From the NCBI GenBank assembly GCA_943735955.1, contig OX030960.1:8917288-8981287 (forward strand): DNA of 64,000 bases, in the 5' to 3' direction. The stretch is from Piscicola geometra (taxonomy: Eukaryota > Annelida > Clitellata > Hirudinida > Piscicolidae). Numbering within the stretch: position 1 is the first letter of the stretch; each line of letters begins with the position of its first letter. Position numbers and translations under genes: made by a program. Below are positions 47,401-58,730 of this stretch, in pieces. The notes below the pieces were generated by a model. The model ran no database searches, was not told the origin of the DNA, and saw only the letters and a list, made by a program, of their open reading frames with translations.

Positions 47401-50400
47401 CCATGCTGCAGAGCATAGTGCTGGGCATGGAGGTTGACCGGGGCCTCACCAGGGTTGCTGCTATCGCCTTCGCTGAAACTGCCAACGTCGTTTTCAACTT
47501 CGCTTCGTATAGCAGGTAAGAATTTTCAAAAGGTTTACAATTGTTTCCCCATTCGAAAGTCTATTAATAGAATTATTTTTCAATTGTAAATATTTTCTAA
47601 TGTGGAAAATTGAAGATATTATCCCCAGGCAAAGTTCAAAACAATCTATTTAATGCCCTCGCAACGTTTCTTAGCATATTTAGACATCTTGACTGTAAGC
47701 TCAATCGATAAAGATGAATCATAAACATTTTTGTATACTGTAACAACATTTAATTTTTATACAGCAATTTCTTTTAAAAGAACCACCAACAACAGGACTA
47801 CTGATGTTGCAACAGCGTTAGTAAATGTCCCTCACCAAGGCTTCTCCACCAACTTGAACAACGCCATTCTTCTAGCTCACAATTCTGTTTTCACAGCTTC
47901 CTCTGGAGCACGAGTTGACGTGAGTGTGAAAATGTTTAAAAAACTGAAATTTGACATTTATATATGAATAATCATTTAAATTTATTTTATACTATTAAAC
48001 CTCTATAAAACTTCAAAACTTATCTTCCCTTTCCTTAGGACAACCGAGTGAGCAAGGTGATTGTGGTGGTCACCAGCAACCCATCAACCAACGCCCAAGC
48101 CAGCATTACAGAGGCTGACAACGCAAGAAACAAGGGAATCTTCATCATCACAGTCGGCATCGGCACCTACCTCAATCTCCATGAACTCTCCAACGTCGCC
48201 TCATACCCTCTGAGCAAGAGCATGTTCACGGTGGACACTGCACGCAAGATGCCCTCCTTGGTCGATCCACTCATCTATGCCATCTGCCCTGGTCAGTGTG
48301 CCATTTTCTCATCTTTGGATTTGAAACTTCAGCGGGATATTTATTTCTCTCAGCTTGGTACTGACATACAATCTGTCCATCTTTCACTCACGCCTCCAAC
48401 CAGACCAACGACGACTCACCAACCAGTGCTCACCTGGCTTTGTGGGACCAACCTGCCAGGGTATCATTTCAACCTCAACTTTCTATTTATATTTTCAATT
48501 TCAAATGAGCGATCCACTACAAACGCTTCACCACCTCATCATTCATCATCATCATCACCACCACCACACAGAATGCCGCAGTGGAAACGACATAGTTTTC
48601 ATCCTTCCTTCTTCATACACCATCAACCAAGAAACCTTCATGAAGATGACCTCATTTGTGGCTGACGTCATCGAATTCCTCAACGTTGATTGGTGGAGCG
48701 GGTCCAGGGTGGGCATGATGGTTGCCGGGGTGACACCGGTGGTGAGTTTCAATCTGATGGCGCACCGAAGCAAAGAGGCGCTCCTGCAGGCGTGCCATGT
48801 TGACTACCAGGTCCAAGCCACATGTGACTCTAGTCTGGCCTTGAAGTGGGTGGTGGTGGTGGAGTGGTGGTGGAGTGGTGGTGGAGTGGTGGTGGTGGAG
48901 TGGTGGTGGAGTGGTGGTGGAGTGGTGGTGGAGTGGTGGTGGAGTGGTGGTGGTAGTGGGTGGTGGAGTGGTGGTGGTGGGTGGTGGAGTGGTGGTGGTG
49001 GAGTGGTGGAGTGGTGGTGGTGGAGTGGTGGTGGAGTGATGGTGGTGGAGTGGTGGTGGAGTGGTGGTGGAGTGGTGGTGGAGTGGTGGTGGTAGTGGGT
49101 GGTGGAGTGGTGGTGGTGGGTGGTGGAGTGGTGGTGGTGGAGTGGGGGTGGAGTGGTGGTGGAGTGGTGGTGGTGGTGGTGGAGGAGTGGTGGTGGAGTG
49201 GTGGTGGAAGATGTGAATGCGGGATGGGTTGGTAGAAAAGAGAAGAATGGCGTGGCTGTTGAATGCAAACGATGATTGTAGTGAAGAAAGTATAAATTAT
49301 AGTGTCTGACATCTGAATAAAAACGAGTTAAATTGCTGGGAAAAGTATATTTTGTATTAAATTGAGAATAATATTTTTCTAAATTCTAATTTCCTTTTGA
49401 CAGGGTGGCGAGAGAACAAATGTTCTTGCAATCAGTGGGAGACAGGCCGGATTATGGCAACTACATCATCTTCGTCAGCAATGGATTCTACGACAACAAA
49501 ACGAAAAGCTGGTTAGAAGCCGTTGAAGCGAGGAGAAGTGGAATCAAGATTCTCATGGTTTGAAGGAGTTGACTATAGGAAAACCTAAACCTAGAGAACT
49601 TTTCAATAAAACAATAAATGTTATAAATGTGAATTAAAGTTAAAATAACACAATATGTTAGACATTAAAAAACTTACTTATTAAAGTTTCCAAAATCTAA
49701 AATTTTCACACTTTCCTCTCAGATCGGGGTAGGGCCTTATGTGAGCGAGAGTGACCTGGCGAAGATCGCCTCCCACAGCAGCAACGTTTTCATGCTGACT
49801 TCATTCGACGACCTCAGCACCGCAACAAACCTCATCAGCACTGTCTTGTCACCCATGCTTTGTAACAGTGAGTTTGAAAAAAAAGAATACACAGTTTTTA
49901 TTAACTTTCATTTTTCATAAATTCCCAAATGAAACATTTTATTTTGTTTTTTCAAAGCTTTGAACCCTTGCTCTTCAAGTCCATGCAAGAACAACGCCGT
50001 GTGTTCAGTCGAAGCGGGCAATGTGAACTGTGGAGCGTGTCCAGTCGGATACAGTGGCAGATTCTGCGAGAGATGTAAGACTCCCACTCGATCCTTTAAA
50101 ATGAATTTGTGATTATAAAAATAAATGTTTATTGAATTTATTTTTAAAGTTAAACTATTCTTATTTAAACAATTTATTTAAACAATTTCACAGCTTGTAG
50201 CGGACTGGTCGACTTGGTTTTCCTTCTGAACACCGCTTCAGCAACCCACAGGGAACGAGTTCAATTCCTAGCCACTTTCGCATCCTCCGTCGTTGAATCT
50301 CTCAACATCCACCCTTCCTCCACCAGAGTAGCAGTAGTCTACTGGGGCCTCGAAGCCAAAGTTTTGTTCCATCTTAAAGACTTCCTCACTGCGAAAGACG

Positions 50401-52034
50401 TCATCGATGTAAGTGATATATTTACAAGTATGAAAAATTAATTTTAAAAAGAGATTAACTGAAAGTTAATAAAAACTTTTTAAACCCATTTCCTATTAAA
50501 TCAACTTTCAGGCAATCAGCACTGTGCCCTTCATGGGAGGGTCCTCGAACACAGGAGCGGCATTGGATCTAGTCTTAAAAGAAGTTTTTACTTCTGCAAA
50601 TGGAGACAGATCCCAAGCCAAAAACATCGTCGTTTTAGTGACTAACGTCAACTCAGAGATGCAACAAGAAACAACTATACCGAATGCCATTAAAGTATTT
50701 AAATGTTTATGTTTGAAAATTTCACAAAAACTAAACACAACCTAACAATAAAATTCATTATAATTCTTCAAGAACATCACCACCACCACCACCACCTCCA
50801 CCACTTCCACCACCACCTCCACCACCACCACCACCACCACCACCACCACCTCCACCACCACCACCAACACCACTGACAGCTCAGGACCTCCGGGGCAAGC
50901 ATACTGACCGTGGCGATCGAAACTCCCATGGCGGCCTCTGACGAACTGGAAGGAATTTCTAGCTTCCCGAGATCCTTGAACCAGTTCTACGTCAACAGAT
51001 TCAGTGACCTGCCATCTATCGTATCGACTGTTTCTTCCGCTTTGTGTGACGGTGAGAAGGATTTTTTCTGTGCGGTTTATACTATTTTTAGAAATAGCAA
51101 ATAAAACTTCGAGACATTGAAAATTTTGTCAATTAAAACGTCACAAAAGCCGAATAATTCGTTTAATGTTTCAGGGGTGAACGATTGTCTGTCGAGTCCG
51201 TGCTTGAACGGAGGCAGGTGTGAGGACGCCTTCAAGAACTACTTATGTGTCTGCCCGCCTGCCTATGCTGGAATGCGCTGTGAAAAAGGCAAGCTTGAAT
51301 ACTTTGAAGATAAGCTTTAAATTAAACATTGTTTCAATAATTCTTCACTTAACCATTTTACAGTATGTCAAACCAGACTCGACATAGCTGTGGTCTTGGA
51401 TCTGTCAGGCAGTGTGGTCGACGAGTACAACATCTCAGTTTCGATGGCAAGACACCTGGCTTACGGCTTGGATGTCACTTCAGATCTGGTCAGAATGGCT
51501 TCGGTCACTTTCTCGGACAGCGTTTCCAGCGGGTTTGACCTGCTCAAGTACCGAGCAGACAAGAAAAACCTCCTGGAGGCGTTCGACTTTGCGCTGAAAG
51601 TCGGAGGCAAGACGAACATCAAGGACGCTCTCTACTACCTCATGTCAGATGTCTTTGTAGAAGTGAGTGCTGCCTGGCAGTTTTTGAGTATAATAAGCAG
51701 CAGTATTTTGAACATTAATATAATTATTCATTAAAATTAAACTTCATCGTTTCCACGACAGAACAGAGGAGACCGACGTGATGTGAGGAACGTGGTGGTG
51801 CTGTTGACTGACGGCTACGCCAACGTCAACGACGAGCCACCCTTCCAGGGCGCAGACCTTCTCAAACAAAACGGCGTCAAGGTTTACGTGGTGGCGATTG
51901 GAGCGGACGAGTTCATGGGCCAAGTGGGGCCGTTGGCTTCGAGTCCAGAGTCTGAGCACCTGCTACGCATGCCGCCCCGCTCAGACCCGCTCCAGATTGC
52001 TGATTCTCTGCTCGCCAGACTGTGCAGACTGTGA
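44410..52034 (+). CDS. Secreted seven-vWA, EGF-containing extracellular matrix-like protein (5' end incomplete)
   Basis: About 21 exons. vWA1 (44552-45375) has MIDAS DHSGS and ITDGKP. vWA2 (45517-46189), vWA3 (46287-46990), vWA4 (47310-48291), vWA5 (48571-49870) and vWA6 (50193-51051) show degenerate sites: STSLP, DTSSR, DTTLN, PSSYT and NTASA. vWA7 (51364-52034) again has canonical DLSGS, TNIKDAL and LLTDGY. Most vWA domains start after a Cys (CPEK, CEHM, CPYI, CSQL, ECRS, ACSG, VCQT). A poly-Thr linker separates vWA3 from vWA4. EGF modules: a C-terminal fragment near 48427-48460 (CSPGFVGPTCQ), CSSSPCKNNAVC (about 49962-50074) and CLSSPCLNGGRCED (about 51175-51289). The layout recalls matrilins or collagen VI chains without collagen. 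Such proteins mediate adhesion or matrix assembly. The true start lies upstream. One join near 47520-47635 does not keep frame as read. Confidence 0.85.
47003..47150 (+). repeat. (ACT/ACA)n coding run: poly-threonine linker
   Basis: About 49 consecutive Thr codons, mixing ACT and ACA, lie between vWA3 and vWA4 and end in IPPKP. Such a run would be a stiff, probably O-glycosylated, mucin-like spacer. The codon mixture suggests selection for Thr or an old repeat. Confidence 0.9.
48847..49208. repeat. (GTGGTGGAGTG)n minisatellite in vWA gene intron
   Basis: About 360 bases of GTGGTGGAGTG-type units start at the donor after the exon encoding CDSSLALK. The intron ends at TTTTGACAG near 49404. Both strands give long spurious open frames. 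Confidence 0.92.
50776..50875 (+). repeat. (CCA)n tract near a 3' splice site
   Basis: CCA/CCT triplets fill the intron before ACAGCTCAG, the acceptor of the exon that begins at about 50884. Confidence 0.9.
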
Positions 52035-55000
52035 TTTGATCAATAGATTTCGAGGTTTGGAGGTGCTTTTTGTATGTTTAAGATGTTTAGCAGTTAGCTT
52101 TGAAGATTAAAGTGAGGTTATATTATTGTATTAAATCATTATTAAATTTAAAAATTGCGATTTTGTAAGGTTTGGTTTTTGTAAAATTTGATTTCATAGG
52201 CTTACAGGGATTGGAATAAAAGCAGATTTAATAACTAATTATGTCCACATAAAAGACGCTCACGTGACTGTGCAATTTAGTCGTAGTTAATTTTTTGAAC
52301 ATACTTTCTAGCTTTCTACATATTGTGTACAAATTAATCAACTGGCACTTTATTTCTTCATTTATTATTTTATTAATTTCATGGTGCTTTATATATATAT
52401 TTCTTTTTTTAGTTTTCCATCGGTGCTGAAATTATTAATGCGACTACTTGACTTCTAGAGACTGTTATTTATTATCTTGATGTGAGCTAATTTGATCTAA
52501 TTCGAAATAACTCTGGAAGTTTTCACGAAATCAAAAACATTTTTCAAAATTATGTTTTTTTCTCGCCTGTTTTGATAGAAATCCCTGTGTTCATTACTGG
52601 TTACAACGCTTTTTGAAAAATTGTAATATATTTCGAATCTCATCTTACTTCATTTTAATTATTTTGAGCTAAGATTTTAAAGCAAATAAAATCTTATTTT
52701 TCACATAATAACCTAATGCATGGAACAAAAAATAGTGGTATGTGTAAGGCAAGAGATTTGAGAGGTAATTACAAGTTATTACTTTTGAGGATTTGTGCAG
52801 TTAATCACACTATTTTATCCTGTGTACACTATTAAAAAAATCCAGCTCTAAGCACAATGCTTTTTTCAGTTTTTTCAAGTTCATTGTTCACTTTTTCATT
52901 TACAAAATTTTCTTTTCAATTCGAATTTTTTCTTATTTGTCTTTTTTTATAAACTATTCTATTTTTAAGAAGAATTTGAAATAACAAAGAAAAAACTGCT
53001 TTGGAGATTTTATTTTTATTAAATATAAATAAACAAAATATTTAAAAGCACGCAGAATCTATCGATTATATTCAAGACATTTTTTATCTCTTTTGACAGT
53101 CGCAATCTTTGAAGGTTTTGCTGCTTTCAAATTGTAAACTAAAAATGCATTCCATATTAAAAAAACTTCAAAAAACTGGTGCCAGTGATTTACGATTGGA
53201 TGCACGCAAACTACAGAATATCGCCACAGAATAATCTATTGACTTTTCCAGAATATTTTAACTTAAAAAATAAAATACTTGCTCATAAAATAAAGTTTCA
53301 TTATTTATTGGTGCTTGAAGGCTGCAGATGAAGAGATTGAAAGAAAAAGCATTTGTTTTCAATCAACGAGAAAAACACACGCTCTTGTGAATATTTATTT
53401 ATTCAAATATAATTTTTTTAAATTCAAAACAATTATAAATAAAAAGTGCAAATAAACATTTAGAGGCATTTTGGGAAACATTTAGCGAAACTGAGAGGAA
53501 ACGGATAGCGAGAGATATATCAAAAGCCTCACTAAAATTAAGTTCATACATAATTTAAGGCTATTTCCACGCAACTATGATGAAATATGACACTTCAAAG
53601 TGCCTTTATGTGTTTCTTCCATACCGTATACTATACGAGTGTTTGTATCAGTTAAAAATGCGTTTGTATATTTGAAAATTGTATTTTTCCTAGTTATGTA
53701 TGCCTTTTGTATGTGCTCCAACATATGCCTGCCACTCAGAGATGACATTTCCATGCAAGAAAACAAACACAAGCTTAGGGGTGTGAGGCACGGGAAAGTG
53801 AAGCTGTGTACGTGAAGGGAGAGACGAAGCTGATTAGGACACGGTTTTTTGGCTGATTCGGTGTCTGGTGGGTGTGCAAAGCTGGTATACTTTACAACTT
53901 CTTCTCTAAAAACAAGCGGAAATTCAAAAAACAGAAATACATATACACACATACATATATACACATATACACACATACTCATGGACAAATGCACACACAC
54001 ACACACAAGTACAAACATTTAGTGAGGCGTCTATCTGATATTACTCGCTTGTTCTTTCTTTAATTAGGACGTAATGCTAGAAGATAATCTGACCAGCAAC
54101 ACGGAATGCCTTTGTTTACTTTCTCTCCTATTTCCTGCTCTTCCTATTTAATTTAATTTTTTTGGTTTAAAAGAAAATAATATTTTGTTTTTATCAATTT
54201 AATTCACTTTAAAAAAAAAGAAAATGCAACATGTCTTCATTCTTACATGATGCAGAAAAGGGTTATAAAAACTTTAAAATCGATAAGGATTATGGAGAAA
54301 AATGATTTTTTCACGAGTGAAAGCAGGTCTCAAGTCTTTCGGCAATAAGTTTAGTTTCCTACAAACTTTTCCTGACAGTTTTGCGAACAATTAAAACACA
54401 CTTTGCACACACTACTTCAGTTAGCAGCCGTGTTTTAAAAACTATTAAAAGCCTAAAAAATATTTTTTAAAAGGGAAAATTACTGAAATTGAACAAATTA
54501 AGTTTAAACTTTTTACATTTTTAAGAGCGCAGATAGTTCTGCGTTGTGTTACATTCCTCGGCCTGATCAATCACTCTTCTCGAACACTTCACCTATTCCC
54601 CACCCACTCATCCATCCTCCTTTCCTACTCACACTCATCTATCAGTTCATTGTGTGCTTTTCAGAAGAACTCTTCGGTGTCTCCGTGCAGAATATCACGT
54701 CTCCTTCTCCCATCGAATCTTGCCATCCATCCAAGCATAGAACAACCATTCAACATTTCAACCAAATTGTCCATACACCTTTGAAACCATCACTACAACA
54801 CCACAAACACCACAGACACATTCGCATGCCACCACCAACAAACTATCGCCATTTCCTTCACAGCATAAGAAGCGTGGCTTATCTGGACTACGCCTTAACT
54901 CGCATATCGCCTTGATGAATAGCCTCGTGAGAAATGACTGGAGGAGAAGTGCTAGAAAAGCATTTCAAGACGATGTTGAATAATGAAAAGTTTAGAAAAT

Positions 55001-58000
55001 GTAAACCTCAACAAAAATATTACAAATTTAAGAGAATTATCCAATGTAGTTTTCTGAATATTTAGAGAAGTTTAGAAGTTTTTTTATATAGGAATTTCTT
55101 GAAAAATAGTTTTGAAATCTAATTTTATGGATGGTTTGTTTCGTTTTATTGAGGGTTTTAGATCGATATCTGGTCATTTAAATTATCTCAACTATGATTG
55201 AGTGGTGCAGAATTCCTTGGAGGTTGTTAAAAATTTATAATTAAAATTTTAAATAACTAAAAATATATTTTTATTCTAAGTTTAAATTTGAACGAGAAAC
55301 TTAAAACTCGTTTTATAAACCACAAAAAGATTTTAAATTCCATATGAAAAAGCTTTTCAATGTGAAATGCACCAAAAATGTTCCATAAAAGAATGAAACA
55401 AATGAAGATAATGACAGCCATCTTGGAAATTTTTATTAAATCTGCATAAACTTGGGAAGATGTTTATCGGCGCCTTATCTCCCACGATGCAACGTTCTCT
55501 CGCGTGCGTTGCGTTGTCAGGAAGGGATGAAAGCATCCATCGTTTTAAGCCTCCATCATTTTATTTATACATATTTTTAAAAGGTTTTTAACTTATTTGA
55601 AAAGTTTTTAAACAAATGTTTTATATTTAATATGAGCAGAAAAGCTTAGTAACGACAAAAAAACATTCAGAAAGAATGGAAAAGCGAACAATGCCAGAGC
55701 AAACAGAAGCGAAGCAAAAACAAATAGAGAATCGTTGAAGCGTGACGATGCAGATGGGATGCGCATGATTGCATTGCTGGTGTGGAGGTTTTGGTGCGGA
55801 GTTTGTGGTGCGGAAATTGCACTGATGGTAGGAGGGGCGGTTAGAGTTTGTAGATGAATATAAAAATAGAAGTGATCCTATATTAATATAATGGGGAAAT
55901 GTTTGAGCCAAAATTTGAAAATGTGCTCAAAAAGAAAACATGAAGTGGGTAGAGAGATGGTGATGATGAGGAAGAGTGGTGGATGAAACGACAATGGATG
56001 AGATATGGTGTGTGTTGTATTGATTGTTTTGTGCATTCATGCATGCGTAATGAGCCCCAGGCTGTCTTTTTGATGTGATGTGTGCCCAGAGGGCTCTTGC
56101 AGTGAATGCATGCATGCCCGCATGGATGGATGAATGTGTAGTTTGTGGATAATGGATTTATAAATAGAATAGAATAGAAAAGAAAAATGAAAAATTAGAA
56201 AAATGATTAAATTTAAATTATCGAAATATTATTTAATTTAGAATAGATAACAAAAGGCATATTTAAAAACATGCCAAAAAGCTTCCTGTTCCTGAAAAGG
56301 TTTCTATGATCCCGTATTCTTGATACGATTGCAAGATGCTTCTTTTTGAGGCTTGATCCGATGTCTTGATGATCAGATTAATCATTGAAGCAAGAAGTTT
56401 CAACAATTTATGGACGTTGTCCTTCAAGGAAAAAATTAAATTTTAAATTTAAAAAACCAACTATTTTAAAGCTGATTATTTTGGAATTGAAAAAAGGGTT
56501 TAGTTAATGGAATGAGGAGCTTATGAGGATGCTTCAGTTTCAGAGGCAGAAAAGGTCTAAAAGGTTTCGCGACGTGAAGTGCTGTCGTGACGTGTTTGTG
56601 CGAATTACATCACGGAAAAACCAGATGACAAAATAAAAAATATTCGCTATAAAAACAGCTTCCTGTAGTATAGTTTTTTCAAATTGTGAAGTTTTATTTC
56701 ACTGTCGTAAAGCTACAAATATAGGTTTTTATTTCTCAAATGTTCAGTGCACGTATGTTATTCTAAAGCAATCATTTCTACTGGTACATCAAGATTAACT
56801 TTCTAGGAATTAATATTTTTTGAAAAAATATTTCACAAAATTTTTTTTAAGGCAACACATTTTTTATTTTATAACATCTCCAAAAACTTAAAAAATACAA
56901 AAACCACAAAAACAACAATAAAAATAGATAAAAGAGCAACAAAAAAAGCATTGAAATCTTTTAAGTTTTCCAATTATAGTAATTAGAAAGACAAAAAAGT
57001 CGTGAGATGGTTGTGGATGAGCTGTATGTCTATTAGCAATTTGCTTCTTCAGTTTCCACGTTTCTAGACAGTACTTGGAGTCATGATGATGATGGTGGTG
57101 ATGATGATGATGGTGATGATTGTGATAGCGACAATGAGAAAATAGTTGGTGGTTATAAAGATGATAATGCTGTCAGTTGGCGGAAAGAATCATGTTTTAA
57201 AGGCAAAGTGACAGTGAAAGAGGCAAACAAGATCTATGGAAATAAGATTTGAGTGATTCTGACAATTTTCAAATAAGAGTGAGTTATGATGACGAGTGAT
57301 GGTGATGATGTGGTAATGATGGAGAGTGATGGTGATGATGTGGTGATGATAATGATAATGGAGATGACGATGATGGTGTCAGGAGTGAGTGATGATGATG
57401 AAGACGAAGGCTAAGCTTTCGACGAATCTGATTGGATTAAGAAATGTAATTTAGCAGCTAAGAGAGCTTTTCCATTGCAACTGAACCCTCCGTGCATTTC
57501 GCTTCCACTTGTTTTTTCTATATATTTTGTTTGTAACAATTTTGAGAACATATTTGCATGAATTGAATGTAGTTTTAGTGTTTAAATGTGATTAATTGAT
57601 TAATTTAAAAAATAGAGGGATAAAATGATAGTGATTTTATTTTAAAATTTGTAATAGAAATGAAGAAAAAAGCATCCTATTAACACACGCTTTCTATTTA
57701 ATAATCAAATTAATTTATTATTAATAGTATTGATCGAAAATATTTATTTTAAAAAAGATAATTATCTTTTTTGTCTATTTAAAATTTATTCAATATTCAT
57801 AAACATTTTCCTTTCAAGGGACTTTTTCTTAATGTCTCGTTGATTTTATCTCGCAGTTTATCTCTCCAACGGACTAAAGAGCCCTTCCTTCCATCCAGCT
57901 TTCTTCAAACGCAAATTTTAAATATTTATTCTTTAATAAAATCCAGAGTTTTTAAGATTCCCATTTTGTACATTTGTCAAGATTAAATTGCTAATTTTTT

Positions 58001-58648
58001 CATTTTAAATCTTTTTGCTTTATAAGCTCATTAAAAGTTTCCACAATATTTTAAGCTTTAGAGAAAAATTACATTTTGAAATATATAAAAATATTAAAAA
58101 CTTTGCAAAAATAAGTTACTTTTAAAAAAAATTATTGAAAGGCTTTCTTCTATGAAACTTCGCCAAAATCAAAAATTTGAATGGCATAAAAGTGGATGAA
58201 GAGAGACAGAAATAAATTACATTTTAAGATTCACAGATATTTTTTAATGCACACAACATACATAAAAGTCTTCACGCGCACAAGCATCTATATGGCCTCT
58301 CATATGGTATAGAGATGCGGTCACACACACACGCAGTCGAGGTTTAAGAGGAAGTGAAGAGAGGAGAATATCTTGGCATTGCTGGAAAAGTAAATGTTTG
58401 CTTGTTGTTGTTGTGCTATAAGTGGTGTGATTGTTGAAATATCGGTTGAGTTATGAATGAGAAATAAAGGTTCAACTTTTGTAGGAATATTTCATTTTAA
58501 AGTAATCGACGATAGTTGGTTTACAGTTGTAATGTCTTTTTCCTTACTCGAGAAATCATATTAAAATATAATAATAACGTAATTTTAAATATATTTATAT
58601 AAATTTAACACAAGACAGCGGTGACAGTAGGGCCTAACATATAATACA
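52035..58648. other. Gene-poor AT-rich region
   Basis: No exon was supported on either strand. Open frames near 53575-54063 and 54544-54915 have no domain, no splice context and low-complexity CA- or CCA-rich composition. GAT-type runs occur near 57075-57130 and 57290-57400, and a CA/TA run near 53938-54007. Confidence 0.5.
52215..52220 (+). promoter_or_regulatory. Probable polyadenylation signal, vWA gene
   Basis: AATAAA lies about 180 bases after the vWA gene stop. Confidence 0.5.
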
Positions 58649-58730
58649 ATGCTGAAGTGTGAGGCTTCTAGTGCGCTTGTGGTCGCTGTGTTGTTGAGGA
58701 GCGTGCTGAGCCGACTGGTGGCCGAGAAGG
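58649..58730 (+). CDS. Possible signal-peptide first exon
   Basis: ATG 58649 opens MLKCEASSALVVAVLLRSVL followed by SRLVAEK, a signal-peptide-like profile, and the frame ends at a consensus donor AAGG/GTGAGT (exon end 58730). GC content is clearly above its surroundings. No downstream exon was found in the remaining 5 kb, so the rest of the gene, if real, has long introns or lies outside the window. Confidence 0.3.

Noticed and set aside
48804..49312. Long Pro/His/Thr-rich minus-strand frames over the GTGGTGGAGTG repeat
   Set aside because: They are the antisense of an intronic minisatellite; the plus-strand vWA exons on both sides explain the region.
53575..54063. Overlapping frames of 60-147 codons on both strands
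   Set aside because: CA/TG-rich low complexity with no recognised domain and no splice structure.
54544..54915. 123-codon plus-strand frame
   Set aside because: Its composition is that of CCA/CAC-rich noncoding DNA; no domain, signal peptide or partner exon.
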